From Flavobacterium aquicola (GTDB lineage Bacteria > Bacteroidota > Bacteroidia > Flavobacteriales > Flavobacteriaceae), in the NCBI RefSeq assembly GCF_003385115.1, contig NZ_QUNI01000004.1:429850-493849 (forward strand): DNA of 64,000 nt, read 5' to 3'. Below, piece by piece: positions 35,355-44,513 of this stretch. The position numbers and the translations under genes are program-made. The number at the start of each line of letters is the position of its first letter. Positions within the stretch are counted from its first letter, which is position 1. The notes under the pieces are model-generated. The model searched no databases. It was not told where the DNA came from and saw nothing but the letters and a program-made list of their open reading frames with translations.

Positions 35355-35450
35355 ATGAGACTGCAAAAACTTTTAAAACACATTTGCATTATAGAGCAGG
35401 ATCCTAGACTTAATGTTTGGCATTTCGCTCTTTTAAGTGCCATTCTTTGC
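35355..35450 (+). pseudogene. Truncated copy of the 98-aa module gene
   Basis: It encodes MRLQKLLKHICIIEQDPRLN and VWHFALLSAILC, parallel to the first 32 residues of the intact gene at 48161. After that the sequence is unrelated and the frame stops at 35480. The break marks the junction with the CBASS segment. Confidence 0.8.
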
Positions 35451-35675
35451 CAGAATATTAATAAGCGCATCAACTGCTGAGTTAACCTCGAGCTTATTAT
35501 TTGGATCAAATTTTATTCCAGCATTTTCCGGAACTTTAATGAAAAAATTGCAGTAAAGTGGAATGAAAACATTTCCTGCTCCATCACGCAAAGCTATATG
35601 AGCACCTTTACTGTTTATTGGAAAACCATCTTTGTCCTTATCTTCATTATTATCTATAATCAATTCCGTGTTCAT
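35433..35675 (-). CDS. Small CBASS-linked protein with a junction-derived C-terminus
   Basis: An 80-aa protein, last gene of the CBASS operon, 7 bases after cap3. It has an acidic N-terminus (MNTELIIDNNEDKDKDGF), a middle SKGAHIALRDGAGNVFIPLY and a helical end. No family recognised. The last five residues (AKNGT) and the stop are encoded by bases 35433-35450, which belong to the antisense of the truncated module gene. The original protein was therefore probably longer or ended differently, and this is a fusion product of the recombination junction. Whether it is expressed or functional is unknown. Confidence 0.6.
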   Translation of the reverse strand: MNTELIIDNNEDKDKDGFPINSKGAHIALRDGAGNVFIPLYCNFFIKVPENAGIKFDPNNKLEVNSAVDALINILAKNGT

Positions 35676-35682
35676 AGTTCAA

Positions 35683-36168
35683 TCATTTAACTTCCTCTGT
35701 ATATTCTGCAAGCTGAAAAGTCTTGTTTAATTTTCTGTCTGTGATATACACACCAAGTATGTAATTTTGAAAATTTCCGGCAATAATAATCATTAACGGC
35801 TCGGGGCAGTAGTATTTCTCACTTTTTGATATTTTCTTCATCTGCTGAAAATCCTGCGGACTTGGCTCCACGGTTCCATTTGGATGAAAATGCCATTCCC
35901 CGAGGTAGTACTGGTTCTGGTTCCATGCTGCATTCAAAATTGATTTTAAACCTTTTATCCCTCTTTCAAACCAATATCTGCCAGCTCTGCTGTCTGAAGG
36001 CGGTCCTAGAATTTCACTTACTTCTGCCGTCGTAAAATCCGGATAACTGCCAAGGATTATACCTCCAGTTTCATTTAGTCCCGCCGTCTTGATAAGCCTT
36101 TCCATTTTTTTAATGTGATGACTTTCTATTACAACTTTTATCCCAGTGCTTTTTAATATAAAAATCAT
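35683..36168 (-). CDS. cap3: CBASS Cap3, JAB/MPN metallo-isopeptidase
   Basis: A 161-aa JAMM-family protease. The zinc motif is complete: Glu33 (NETGGIILG), H93-F-H95 followed by seven residues, Ser103 and Asp106 (GEWHFHPNG..EPSPQD). In type II CBASS, Cap3 removes the CD-NTase from the targets to which Cap2 attaches it, tuning the response. The gene overlaps the end of cap2 by four bases, so the two are translationally coupled. Confidence 0.92.
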   Translation of the reverse strand: MIFILKSTGIKVVIESHHIKKMERLIKTAGLNETGGIILGSYPDFTTAEVSEILGPPSDSRAGRYWFERGIKGLKSILNAAWNQNQYYLGEWHFHPNGTVEPSPQDFQQMKKISKSEKYYCPEPLMIIIAGNFQNYILGVYITDRKLNKTFQLAEYTEEVK

Positions 36169-37946
36169 ATTACACTTTCAATTGATATGTTATAATTATC
36201 ATCACGCTCCATTATGACTAATTTTGACTGGTCATTTGATTTTAAAAACATTTCCAGCTGGCGAATAGTGCAGGCAGCAAGGCTTTGAATGTCATCAATT
36301 CTTGCTGGAAAAACTGGATGCCAGCAGCCTATGCCCTCCAGGGGAAACTGCGGATTTGGAAATTTCTGTTTTTGGTCTAATGACCAGTTTTTGGTTTTAT
36401 CCTTAAACTCTGAAAACAGATTCTGTAGCGGACTGCGCTTCATAAATGCCAGCAGACTCTGCGCTTCAATTCCAAGTGAAACAGAAAATACAATTTGCTT
36501 CTCCCCTGTGCAGTGTTCCGATAAGAGTCTTAACACACCATCTTCCGCTGTACAGTCCAAGACGAGATCAAACTGGTTCAGAAATTCAGGTTCTTTGTCA
36601 AGAACTTTTTCAATTGTATATATACTTGACTGCGCTTTTATAAATGGAAAAATCTGGTTTGCTTTCATGGCAACTTCATCTGATTTATACCTTGCCACGG
36701 ACTTCATATCAAGGGTATGTCTTGAAAAATTACCCGCCGAAGCACCGTCATCATCCACTATTATCAACCTGCTGCAGCCCATTCTTACCAACAATTCAGT
36801 CAGATACGAGCCGACTGCACCTGCACCTATAACACATATTTTAAAATCCGCTAACTGTTCATCAGCCGATCCGCGAGCAGTTATCTGATCCTTTATCCAG
36901 TTTTCTGAATTCAGCCATTTAATAGACTGATGGCCTGCATAAATTCTTGAAAACTGTGCTTTTCTCCACTCTCCGGTATTTACTCTGTACCCAGTGAGCG
37001 ATTTTTGTGAACCAGGAAGCCGCAATGCATACCAATGCATCCTTTCAGGCTGCTGTCCGAAAAATGGTGCTACTGGAAATCCGATAGAAAGATATTTTGT
37101 TTTGTCAAGAAGTTTGCCGCTAACCAACTTATCTACCAGAAATGATCTTAATGGCCAGCCCTTCCTTTCAAATAATGTAAAAAGCTCACCCCACGTCAAT
37201 GGAATCTGCCAGGGTTCAATAACCGGTATTTCAGGAACCCTGAACCAAAATGCGGGCTCTCTGTTATCTTTTGCATTAGCAAGCAGGCTTCCCCATTCAT
37301 ATCTAAGATTAGATCCATTATCATCACTATAATTCAAAACTACTGCTAAATTAGTATTAATCGCAGGTTTATAAAATTCAAGAATCCCCGTATGTCCCGA
37401 AGTCTGCCAATTTTGAAACATCTCAGGACTTTCAGCAAAAATCCAGCGTGTAATAATTTTACTCTCCAGTGGGATATGCGGAAATTCAAAAGGATCACCC
37501 TCAGCCTGGAGGGTGCCTTCAGCTGCTGCCTTGATCCACAATAAGCTCCTTTTGATGCACCATTGCAGACGGTACGCATCAAAAGGCTCCTTGTTAAAAT
37601 ACGAACTCTTCCATGCTCCGTATTGTGTTTTAATACAGATATCTCCTGACCGCCATGATTTCCCCGTATCTCGATTAAGATTCATGTGAGGAAAAGTGGA
37701 TTCTATGCCTCCTTTAGCTGCGGGATAAATATTCAATGATCCGTAAGGATAGTTTTTTGATATCAGCGCATACCAAACTGTTTCAGCCGGCACTTTATCG
37801 GTCGGTGGAAAATTTCCGGAAAGCGCGAACTTAAGCACCCATTTTTTTTCAGAGGCTGACCATGTCAGGTCCTCAAGTAAAGTGTAAGAATCAATGCTGT
37901 CACAAAATCGCCTGCCCTGCACAATAATTTCAGATGGTTCTTCCAT
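36165..37946 (-). CDS. cap2: CBASS Cap2, E2-E1 ubiquitin-transfer-like fusion
   Basis: A 593-aa protein. The N-terminal part (about 1-160) is E2-like: FPHMNLNRDTG..SGDICIKTQ, with Cys104 as the expected catalytic Cys. The ThiF/E1-like adenylation domain starts near 365: ICVIGAGAVGSYLTELL (nucleotide-binding loop), IIVDDDGASAGNFSRH and VLDCTAEDG. Cys559 in SLAACTIRQ is the probable E1 thioester Cys, matching the position in known Cap2. Cap2 conjugates the C-terminus of the CD-NTase to other proteins and primes it. It starts directly after the CD-NTase stop. Confidence 0.93.
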   Translation of the reverse strand: MEEPSEIIVQGRRFCDSIDSYTLLEDLTWSASEKKWVLKFALSGNFPPTDKVPAETVWYALISKNYPYGSLNIYPAAKGGIESTFPHMNLNRDTGKSWRSGDICIKTQYGAWKSSYFNKEPFDAYRLQWCIKRSLLWIKAAAEGTLQAEGDPFEFPHIPLESKIITRWIFAESPEMFQNWQTSGHTGILEFYKPAINTNLAVVLNYSDDNGSNLRYEWGSLLANAKDNREPAFWFRVPEIPVIEPWQIPLTWGELFTLFERKGWPLRSFLVDKLVSGKLLDKTKYLSIGFPVAPFFGQQPERMHWYALRLPGSQKSLTGYRVNTGEWRKAQFSRIYAGHQSIKWLNSENWIKDQITARGSADEQLADFKICVIGAGAVGSYLTELLVRMGCSRLIIVDDDGASAGNFSRHTLDMKSVARYKSDEVAMKANQIFPFIKAQSSIYTIEKVLDKEPEFLNQFDLVLDCTAEDGVLRLLSEHCTGEKQIVFSVSLGIEAQSLLAFMKRSPLQNLFSEFKDKTKNWSLDQKQKFPNPQFPLEGIGCWHPVFPARIDDIQSLAACTIRQLEMFLKSNDQSKLVIMERDDNYNISIESVI

Positions 37947-39101
37947 TTAAGCAAATCTTGATGATTCCGGTTCCGTTATTCCAGATCTCGGGGTAAAGCT
38001 GGTTGGACCTGAATTTTTAGTACCCCCATCATCATCGTCATCGGGTGCTAATGGAAATTTTGGACCAAATATTTCCTGCCATTTCTCTGTGGCTTTCCTC
38101 AAGGACTTTTCATCGTATGCCTCCCTCGCTTTCTCCGCATAATTTTTCATATGGTCGTAAAACGTTTTGAAATCGTCAGAAGTGATTCTATGCCAGACGT
38201 TATGCGAAGGAACGCCTCTGTCAGGAAACTCCGGTACAATTCCCAATGACCTGTTTGTAGAGAACGTATCAACAAAATTTTCAAACGTAAGCATAACTCC
38301 CTCTGCCATACTTGTGACACCGTCAGGACAGCAGTCACCCAGCATATGCTCAATTGGATAGCCTTTAGGATATTTCAAATCCGTAATCCTTAGTGTTCTC
38401 CACCACTTAAATGCCTTAACTATGTTAACGTAATAACCGTTTGTTGATTTGTTTTTATCACGTGTCCATCTGATCTGCTCCAGTGGATGTGTTTCCTCCC
38501 AAATATCAGCATCACGATCCGGTATCCAAAGTGGCTGCAGTTTCCATTCGGCTTCCGCACGTACAGACTCAGACAAGTAATTGACCGCCTTCATCATGTC
38601 AGGCTCATTCCATCCCTTCGAAAGTCTCCAGTCATAAGAAGTTGTCATTAAATCTTCTAAGGTTAAATCTGTAGTCACGCTCTTTGAGCGAAGACCGCTC
38701 TTGTCAACCTCAGAGGGTGCAGAAGTAACCACAATATCTAAGTCGACATATGACAGCGAAATCCCTATAGACCTGCCCTGCTTAACCCATTTTCCTTTGT
38801 AATGCTTCTCTGCAAACGGTTCGAATTTCTCTAATGCTTCTTCTGGTGATGTATTACTCTGGTCAAGGGTAGTAACAACAATCACATCAACATCTGCTCT
38901 CTTTTCTCCGTTTGGACGTACAGCTGTTGATCTTCTGTAGCTTCCCTGAAGAAATGTTGTAACGATGATATCTTTTAAATCATCGTCTGCCAGCAGCCTG
39001 TTTCGCAAAGTGGTATGTCCTCGTTTGGCATCATCTTTCTGAGTCTGCGTTAACCTGATACCGCTCAAAAAATCTGTAAAGTAACTGTTTATATTTCCCA
39101 T
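37947..39101 (-). CDS. CBASS CD-NTase (cyclic oligonucleotide synthase)
   Basis: A 384-aa cGAS/DncV-like nucleotidyltransferase. Active site: G53-S54 in FLQGSYRRST, D70-V-D72 in RADVDVIVV, and the third Asp in SYVDLDIVV (120/122). On infection such enzymes make a cyclic di- or trinucleotide that activates the SAVED-containing effector encoded upstream. The C-terminal tail is Ser/Pro/Arg-rich after DDDDDGG and ends ..SSRFA, consistent with a flexible tail for Cap2-mediated conjugation. The clade cannot be fixed by eye. Confidence 0.93.
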   Translation of the reverse strand: MGNINSYFTDFLSGIRLTQTQKDDAKRGHTTLRNRLLADDDLKDIIVTTFLQGSYRRSTAVRPNGEKRADVDVIVVTTLDQSNTSPEEALEKFEPFAEKHYKGKWVKQGRSIGISLSYVDLDIVVTSAPSEVDKSGLRSKSVTTDLTLEDLMTTSYDWRLSKGWNEPDMMKAVNYLSESVRAEAEWKLQPLWIPDRDADIWEETHPLEQIRWTRDKNKSTNGYYVNIVKAFKWWRTLRITDLKYPKGYPIEHMLGDCCPDGVTSMAEGVMLTFENFVDTFSTNRSLGIVPEFPDRGVPSHNVWHRITSDDFKTFYDHMKNYAEKAREAYDEKSLRKATEKWQEIFGPKFPLAPDDDDDGGTKNSGPTSFTPRSGITEPESSRFA

Positions 39102-39108
39102 GTATTAT

Positions 39109-40635
39109 TTAAGGTAAATTAAGAGATTGCACATAAGTTCCAGTACGAATACCTTCAAAATCATATTCATAAAGAGAAATCCTGCCATAACCCGAACCAT
39201 GCTGGCCAAGAAAGAAATTAAATGAATTAGGCGCTGAGATAAAGATGTGGATTTTTTTCTGGGTTCCATTGGCAATCCTCCATGCACGAATTTTTCTATT
39301 TAAATATACGATATACTGCAGTATATGATCAGCATCCTTAATGGCACTAAAACCGCAGCCAGAAATTGCTTTGGCATGCAATACGGAAACAACAGTAGTT
39401 AATTGCGAACGGATAAACAGATCCACTTCAACCGATATGTCATTGGTAATGCTGATCGAGAGGGCTAAATCATCTCCGTCAGAATTAACAGAAATCTCTG
39501 AAAAGTCCCACTGCTCTGTCTCTTCTCCCGAAGCTGTTAGTTTAGGTTTCCACAAAGCACGTCCTTTCGGAGATTTTTGCACAATTGTTATCTCAGTGCC
39601 TGACTTGTTTCCTATGTAATAACCAATTGCAAATGCGGTTGATATATGAGTATCCAAATGCAAAATAATCGGTTTTTCTAAATTAATTAGTTCCTGCGAA
39701 AATGCCTGCACAGCAGGCAGCACTTCTCCCTGCCACAATGACTCATCCAGAATATATCGTGATTCAAAATGTTTCAATAAACATAAAAATTTATCTGTTT
39801 CCAAACCCAGATTTTCCGCACCTTTTCTAAAAGTTCGTATTCCTGCAGATGCTTCGGCCTTTTTATTGGTAGTAGTGGTAACCCACAAATCTTCCTGTTC
39901 CAATATCGCATATAAATTGTCTTTATGGAGCCTGTTTGATTTTTCTTCATGCAACCGGACAATTAATGACGAATACGGATTAGTACGCTTATCATCATAA
40001 AGAGGTTTAAGATTTACCGCTGACAGTCCATAACTTAAAGTTTCATCAAAAAATTCTCCAGAAGGTGAATTGGCGCAAATTCTCAGCTGCCTGAGCACCT
40101 TCTTTAATTCATCATCTGACAGGCCAAGATGTTCCTTCCATTTTTTTCTGATTTTACCCATTTTTGATCGGTCTGTGGTACCGTCAAACAGCCTTTTAAA
40201 GATTATCGCTCCTTCATTGTTTAGCAGGTAATTTAAATCATCATTTCGATCCACTCCCCACGTATTTATGATATAATAATTAGTTGTAGCATAATCTTCC
40301 TCAGAAGCCTGAAAGTTTTTATACAGTTTCTGAAGCAGTGATTCAGAAACAGCTCCAATAAAGGTGGGATCAGTAAGAGCATCTACGTCGAATGCCCTAG
40401 AATGGTCTACATGAAACTTTACCTGGTAACATTCTCTGCTGACGCTGTAGCCATACGTGCTTAATCGCGGTGGATCAAATGAAATGGTTACATCATCAAA
40501 TCCGGGAACGCTCTCAGCTTCATAAGTTATTTCTACAGCTGTTGAACCTGGACGATATAAAGAACAGGCCTTATACCAAAAGAACTTTGCCTGAAATTCG
40601 AATCCTTTCTGGATAGCTAAAACTGAATCTGCCAT
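39109..40635 (-). CDS. cap4: CBASS effector: Cap4-like endonuclease fused to SAVED
   Basis: A 508-aa effector. The N-terminal 200 residues are a PD-(D/E)xK-type nuclease of the Cap4/DUF4297 kind: GFDDVTISF (Asp47/Asp48) and ECYQVKFHVDHS (Gln71-x-Lys73). The C-terminal 190 residues are a SAVED domain (IILHLDTHISTAFAIGYYIG; IHIFISAPNSFNFFLGQH; SLYEYDFEG), the receptor for cyclic oligonucleotides. Ligand binding is expected to trigger DNA degradation and abortive infection. It is the first gene of the operon; the next gene starts 7 bases on. Confidence 0.9.
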   Translation of the reverse strand: MADSVLAIQKGFEFQAKFFWYKACSLYRPGSTAVEITYEAESVPGFDDVTISFDPPRLSTYGYSVSRECYQVKFHVDHSRAFDVDALTDPTFIGAVSESLLQKLYKNFQASEEDYATTNYYIINTWGVDRNDDLNYLLNNEGAIIFKRLFDGTTDRSKMGKIRKKWKEHLGLSDDELKKVLRQLRICANSPSGEFFDETLSYGLSAVNLKPLYDDKRTNPYSSLIVRLHEEKSNRLHKDNLYAILEQEDLWVTTTTNKKAEASAGIRTFRKGAENLGLETDKFLCLLKHFESRYILDESLWQGEVLPAVQAFSQELINLEKPIILHLDTHISTAFAIGYYIGNKSGTEITIVQKSPKGRALWKPKLTASGEETEQWDFSEISVNSDGDDLALSISITNDISVEVDLFIRSQLTTVVSVLHAKAISGCGFSAIKDADHILQYIVYLNRKIRAWRIANGTQKKIHIFISAPNSFNFFLGQHGSGYGRISLYEYDFEGIRTGTYVQSLNLP

Positions 40636-41012
40636 TTGTATATTTTTTTAAGCTGGTTTTGCAATTTACCTCTTTTTTTAACACAAATTCTTCTAAGTTT
40701 TCAACATAAATATTAGGATTATTATAAAACTTCCCAGAATGTTTCTCTCCCGTAAAAAATGATTTTTATTTGTATTAACAGCTGTTAATTTTCATTTTCT
40801 TATTCGAAATTTTTAGGCTTCTCAGACAAAAGATTACATCAAATAACCTAATTAAAGCCTAAACTTCATTACGGAAATCCGTAAAGCCTGACCTGAATCG
40901 AATAAATCCTAGCTGGGTCTAATTCTGGAAGATTGGAATTTACATTATTTATAACACAATGCCTCTTCTTCCATATGCAAAAAAGCTGTCTATTTAGACA
41001 GCCCATAATTTC
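40636..41012. other. Upstream region of the CBASS operon, with a 16-bp palindrome
   Basis: These 377 bases hold no gene. TTACGG-AAAT-CCGTAA (40869-40884) is a near-perfect palindrome about 235 bases before cap4 that could be an operator. The promoter of the CBASS operon must lie here, but I could not pick a convincing -33/-7 pair. Confidence 0.45.
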
Positions 41013-41231
41013 CTAACTTATTTTTTTCAAATCCAGATAAGAGGATGATAAGCCACAATTTTTTTTGATGTCGATTCCATATTTTCGCATAAAAGCATCA
41101 ACAACTTCGTGACCTCCATTGATCGTTATCGGATTGGAATATTTGGATGCAACCTCAACAGTCATTCCTTTTTCCAGACGGATTCCGTTTGTATAATGAT
41201 TTTGTTTTACCGTGATTAAAAATAATGCCAT
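41013..41231 (-). CDS. Small mobile-element protein (DUF6140-like)
   Basis: A 72-aa protein: MALFLITVKQNHYTNGIRLEKGMTVEV, then a glycine turn, VVDAFMRKYGIDIKKNCGL and a Lys-rich tail. I recall similar small proteins (DUF6140) in Bacteroidota transposons and islands; function unknown. It lies between the CBASS and DUF262 operons. Confidence 0.6.
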   Translation of the reverse strand: MALFLITVKQNHYTNGIRLEKGMTVEVASKYSNPITINGGHEVVDAFMRKYGIDIKKNCGLSSSYLDLKKIS

Positions 41232-41384
41232 AAGTTTGATTTATATTGTGCTTACTCTATTTTGGTTTTCGGCTTCCCCTTTGTTTGACAAAGAAAAGTG
41301 TTGGCTCTGCCAAAACAGGACAGTGCTAAAATCCAATTTTAGTGGTAATGGTATTAGTTTGTAATCTAAAACGAAACACTACAG

Positions 41385-42140
41385 TCATATGTCCTTGGAG
41401 GATTTATAACTTATATTTTTATTTAAATAATAATCGATGTTTTTTGAGTTCTCTAATTTGATTTCCAGTAGCTCTTTTTTTATTTTCTTTATTTCAGTCT
41501 TACTATTTTTAACTAGCTTATAATTAAACAATGCCCAAATGCCGTTTGATTTTTTTTCAAGCAGTTTAAGGCGATTTTCTAATTCAATTTGTCTTTTATC
41601 CAAAGCTATTTTCTTTTCAGCAAAACCCCAGCCATAATAGCATAGCAATGTGCTGAATTGAAGTTTCATTTCTTTGTCGATGTACTCTGGAAATGTATTC
41701 ATACTTTCAAAAAACTCTTTTAGTAAATTTTGCGATTGAATTTCGATCATTTGCAATTCATCTTCACATATTTTGACCTCTTGATTTTGGTTTATTTTTG
41801 AGAAAAAACTTTTATCCTTTTCTATAATAGAATGTCTTTCTTTCAGAACATTCAAACAAAACAAATTTGCGCTCATAATTCTTGGCTGTATTTGAAACTT
41901 TTTTTCTAAAACAGCCAACCGATTGGCATATAATCGGGTTTCCAAATGATTGTTTTTTGTTTTTTCTTTAAACTCTTGAATGTAATGTTCAATTTGTTTT
42001 TTAAGAACTTTTTTCCTTTGTTCTAATCTCTCCCTCTCATCATAACTTTGATAAAAACAGGCAAGATTGATTTCATATTGCCTGATTTTTATTTCAAAAT
42101 TGTTAATCACGATAATTAATTCTTCAATAGTATGGATCAT
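41385..42140 (-). CDS. Coiled-coil hypothetical protein
   Basis: A 251-aa protein that is almost entirely charged helix (Lys, Glu, Ile, Leu): IEELIIVINNFEIKIRQYEI at the start, long heptad-like runs around 25-75, 110-150 and 175-240, and an aromatic patch LLCYYGWGFAEKK near 170. No family recognised. A strong hairpin at 42164-42194 separates it from the DUF262 operon upstream, so it may have its own promoter or be reached by read-through. Its position suggests defence-island cargo or accessory gene. Confidence 0.6.
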   Translation of the reverse strand: MIHTIEELIIVINNFEIKIRQYEINLACFYQSYDERERLEQRKKVLKKQIEHYIQEFKEKTKNNHLETRLYANRLAVLEKKFQIQPRIMSANLFCLNVLKERHSIIEKDKSFFSKINQNQEVKICEDELQMIEIQSQNLLKEFFESMNTFPEYIDKEMKLQFSTLLCYYGWGFAEKKIALDKRQIELENRLKLLEKKSNGIWALFNYKLVKNSKTEIKKIKKELLEIKLENSKNIDYYLNKNISYKSSKDI

Positions 42141-42163
42141 AATATTAGTTTATGCCCAAAAAT

Positions 42164-42194
42164 AAAACGACACACTGCCGGAGTGTGTCGTTTT
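42164..42194 (-). terminator. Terminator of the WYL/DUF262 operon
   Basis: AAAACGACACAC (42164-42175) pairs perfectly with GTGTGTCGTTTT (42183-42194); read on the minus strand it ends in a T run. It lies 75 bases past the stop of the second DUF262 gene. Confidence 0.85.
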
Positions 42195-42269
42195 AGGATT
42201 TAATTTAAATCTCCTTAATTTTAAAAGTAGTAATATTTCTATTTTTTTAATAATTCAACAATATCGGAT

Positions 42270-44513
42270 TTAACGCAAATTAAGTGAACCAATATCGTTA
42301 TAAACTTTTTTTTCAGTGTCATTTTTTGATAATTCATGCCGATTATATATAATTTCAATTAGCTCAGAAATTTTTTCATTGTTTTTTTTAATCTGCTCTT
42401 TTGTTCTGTTTTTTTTATCAAAAGCAATTTCCGAAAACGGAGTATCAATTATTTTTGGATTAAGCCAAAAGTCATTATTGGTATAATGAACATAATTTCC
42501 AGAGCCAAAGCCACTTCTTACTCCAAATCCGCAAATTGAATTGCCCCATGAAAAATCCTCAGTTGTAATCAAACGATTTGAATTTTTATCTACGTAAGCA
42601 GAGACCCCCGTTTCATTACCATCATAAAAAGCAAGGCAAACATTTTCATTTTCTGCATTAACAACTTTTAGGATTAACCAACCTTTAATAAATTTTTCAG
42701 TAGAGAATTCGTCTAATTTAAAAATTTCATCATTTTCAGCTTTACCAAAAATTTTATTCTTACAAAAATCAATTAATATTCTCTCATTATTATCTAAAGA
42801 ACATAATTCTTTAAAATCCTCTGTATTTAAATGGTTTCTGTTATTGATTAGTGAAAATAAAACCCCTTCAAATTCCCATGAAGCCCTCCGAATATGCCCG
42901 ACTTCATTACAATTATTCATTATTAAAAGTAATCTGAGGTAATTTGTTAAAATTGGTTTTTCTTCAATATACTTTTTTCTAATTCGATCGATTGTGTCTT
43001 TATAATTATCGAAGTACTTTCTTATATCGGCACAACTGATTTCTGTTTCTATTTTATGAACTTTAAACAAGAAAAAACTCAAATCTCCCATAAAATCTTG
43101 GTGATCTTCTATTTTTTCAATCAATTCTTCATTTAGAATCTTCAGATTCGCTTTTAATTGCTCTTCTATGTTAAACCAATTTTTTATATTGTTAGGAACA
43201 TTCGGAATATCTTTAAAGTTAAAAACGTCCTTAAAGCTCAATAAATCTTCAATGTTTTTTGATTTATCTATTAGTTGTATTATGTATCTCCAGTCAGTAT
43301 AATTTTGTTTTCTTTCTTCCCATTTTTTATCAAAATAATTTTTGCGAAGCCTACGCAAAAACTGGTAAACATCAGTTTTTTCATCGCTAATTTCTGTTAT
43401 AAATAAAAGCAAGGGCAAGATAATTTCATTTATTCTATCCTTAGTCAACAAACGAATATTATACACAGCTCCTCCATTAATAAAATTCAATTGCTTTTGA
43501 ATTTTTGAAGATTCAATTAATCCTAAAAGTTTTTTATATGCTTCAAATAAATCATTAATTTTAAACAATATCTTTTCATTTTCATTGTCTTTCAAAATCC
43601 TTTTAGTTATTTTGACTAAATCTATTTCTTCTTGTATTTCGATAATCTGAAAACACCAAGTCATAAAATCGTTCACGCCATTATCCGCAGTAGATTCTTT
43701 CTCTTTTATTCTGTTTTTCCAAAAAAAGGTTTCACGCTCTTCCCATTGTTCTGCAAAACAAACATTTTCAACCGTTCCTAAAAAAATTGGTTTAATATTT
43801 TCCGTTGTAGTCAATCCTTTACCGGTTGTATTGATAATTACAAATCTTTCTTCTCCGTGTTTTCTGTCACTTACATCGTGATATTGAATCTTTATGTCTT
43901 CCAATATAAATTTGGAAAAAATATCAATCTCATTTTCTTTCCTGTTTTTTAATTTATCTTCAATTGTATTTAATGCTTCTTTGAAACTTTGAATAGTTGG
44001 ATCTAAAGAATATTCATCAAAATGCCACGGTTGTTTTTCAATATCTTTTACTTGCAAATCTGTATTTCCAATAAAGAACTCATTTACCAAATCTCTCAAG
44101 AAAAAAACACTGCTTTCCCTTATCGAATATTGTAAATAAGGCTCTTTATCATCTTTTTCTTCAAATTCAGAAAGTAAACATTTTTTCAATTCTATTTTTT
44201 GTTCTGCACTGGCTTTTCTGTATAACATTCCAATTAATAGATAAATTGTCGTAAGCCGTTGTTGACCATCCGTAAGATAAATATGGTTTTTTGGATTCTC
44301 GTAAACGTCAATTTTTCCTAATATTGTTTTTCCTTTATTTTTTTCTTCCAATAAAGTGTCTATAAAACCCGCAACTATGTTAATGTCTTTTTTCTCCCCA
44401 TAATGTTTATTTCCCCAACAATAATCTCTTTGAAAATCAGGAATTATAATTTTTCTATAATCTGTACAAAACAATTCCTTTATAGAATACTCGCCATTTT
44501 TAATAGAACCCAT
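42270..44513 (-). CDS. DUF262 protein without HNH domain
   Basis: About 747 aa. The DUF262 (GmrS/ParB-like) motifs are IIIPDFQRDYCWG (about 25-37) and YLTDGQQRLTTIYLLIG (about 85-101), a ParB-fold nucleotide-dependent module of type IV restriction enzymes. No HIxP-type HNH motif was found in the long C-terminal part, which ends in a Trp/Gly-rich segment (ICGFGVRSGFGSGNYVHY) and a Lys-rich helix. The frame extends five codons up to a TTG at 44528; the ATG at 44513 is preferred and overlaps the upstream DUF262-HNH gene by 14 bases. Confidence 0.8.
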   Translation of the reverse strand: MGSIKNGEYSIKELFCTDYRKIIIPDFQRDYCWGNKHYGEKKDINIVAGFIDTLLEEKNKGKTILGKIDVYENPKNHIYLTDGQQRLTTIYLLIGMLYRKASAEQKIELKKCLLSEFEEKDDKEPYLQYSIRESSVFFLRDLVNEFFIGNTDLQVKDIEKQPWHFDEYSLDPTIQSFKEALNTIEDKLKNRKENEIDIFSKFILEDIKIQYHDVSDRKHGEERFVIINTTGKGLTTTENIKPIFLGTVENVCFAEQWEERETFFWKNRIKEKESTADNGVNDFMTWCFQIIEIQEEIDLVKITKRILKDNENEKILFKINDLFEAYKKLLGLIESSKIQKQLNFINGGAVYNIRLLTKDRINEIILPLLLFITEISDEKTDVYQFLRRLRKNYFDKKWEERKQNYTDWRYIIQLIDKSKNIEDLLSFKDVFNFKDIPNVPNNIKNWFNIEEQLKANLKILNEELIEKIEDHQDFMGDLSFFLFKVHKIETEISCADIRKYFDNYKDTIDRIRKKYIEEKPILTNYLRLLLIMNNCNEVGHIRRASWEFEGVLFSLINNRNHLNTEDFKELCSLDNNERILIDFCKNKIFGKAENDEIFKLDEFSTEKFIKGWLILKVVNAENENVCLAFYDGNETGVSAYVDKNSNRLITTEDFSWGNSICGFGVRSGFGSGNYVHYTNNDFWLNPKIIDTPFSEIAFDKKNRTKEQIKKNNEKISELIEIIYNRHELSKNDTEKKVYNDIGSLNLR

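Larger units (their letters stand above)
34970..35450 (+). repeat. Degenerate copy 1 of the HTH/98-aa module
   Basis: This stretch matches 47759-48255 from AGCATTTTAAT through the leader, the HTH gene and the first third of the next gene. Similarity then stops abruptly after CATTCTTTGC (35450). The leader is about 70 per cent alike by eye and the coding parts more. Same orientation as copy 2. Confidence 0.8.

Noticed and set aside
36289..37332. Long plus-strand frames opposite cap2 (up to 199 codons)
   Set aside because: Cap2 on the minus strand has complete E2 and E1 motifs; the opposite frames are shadows.
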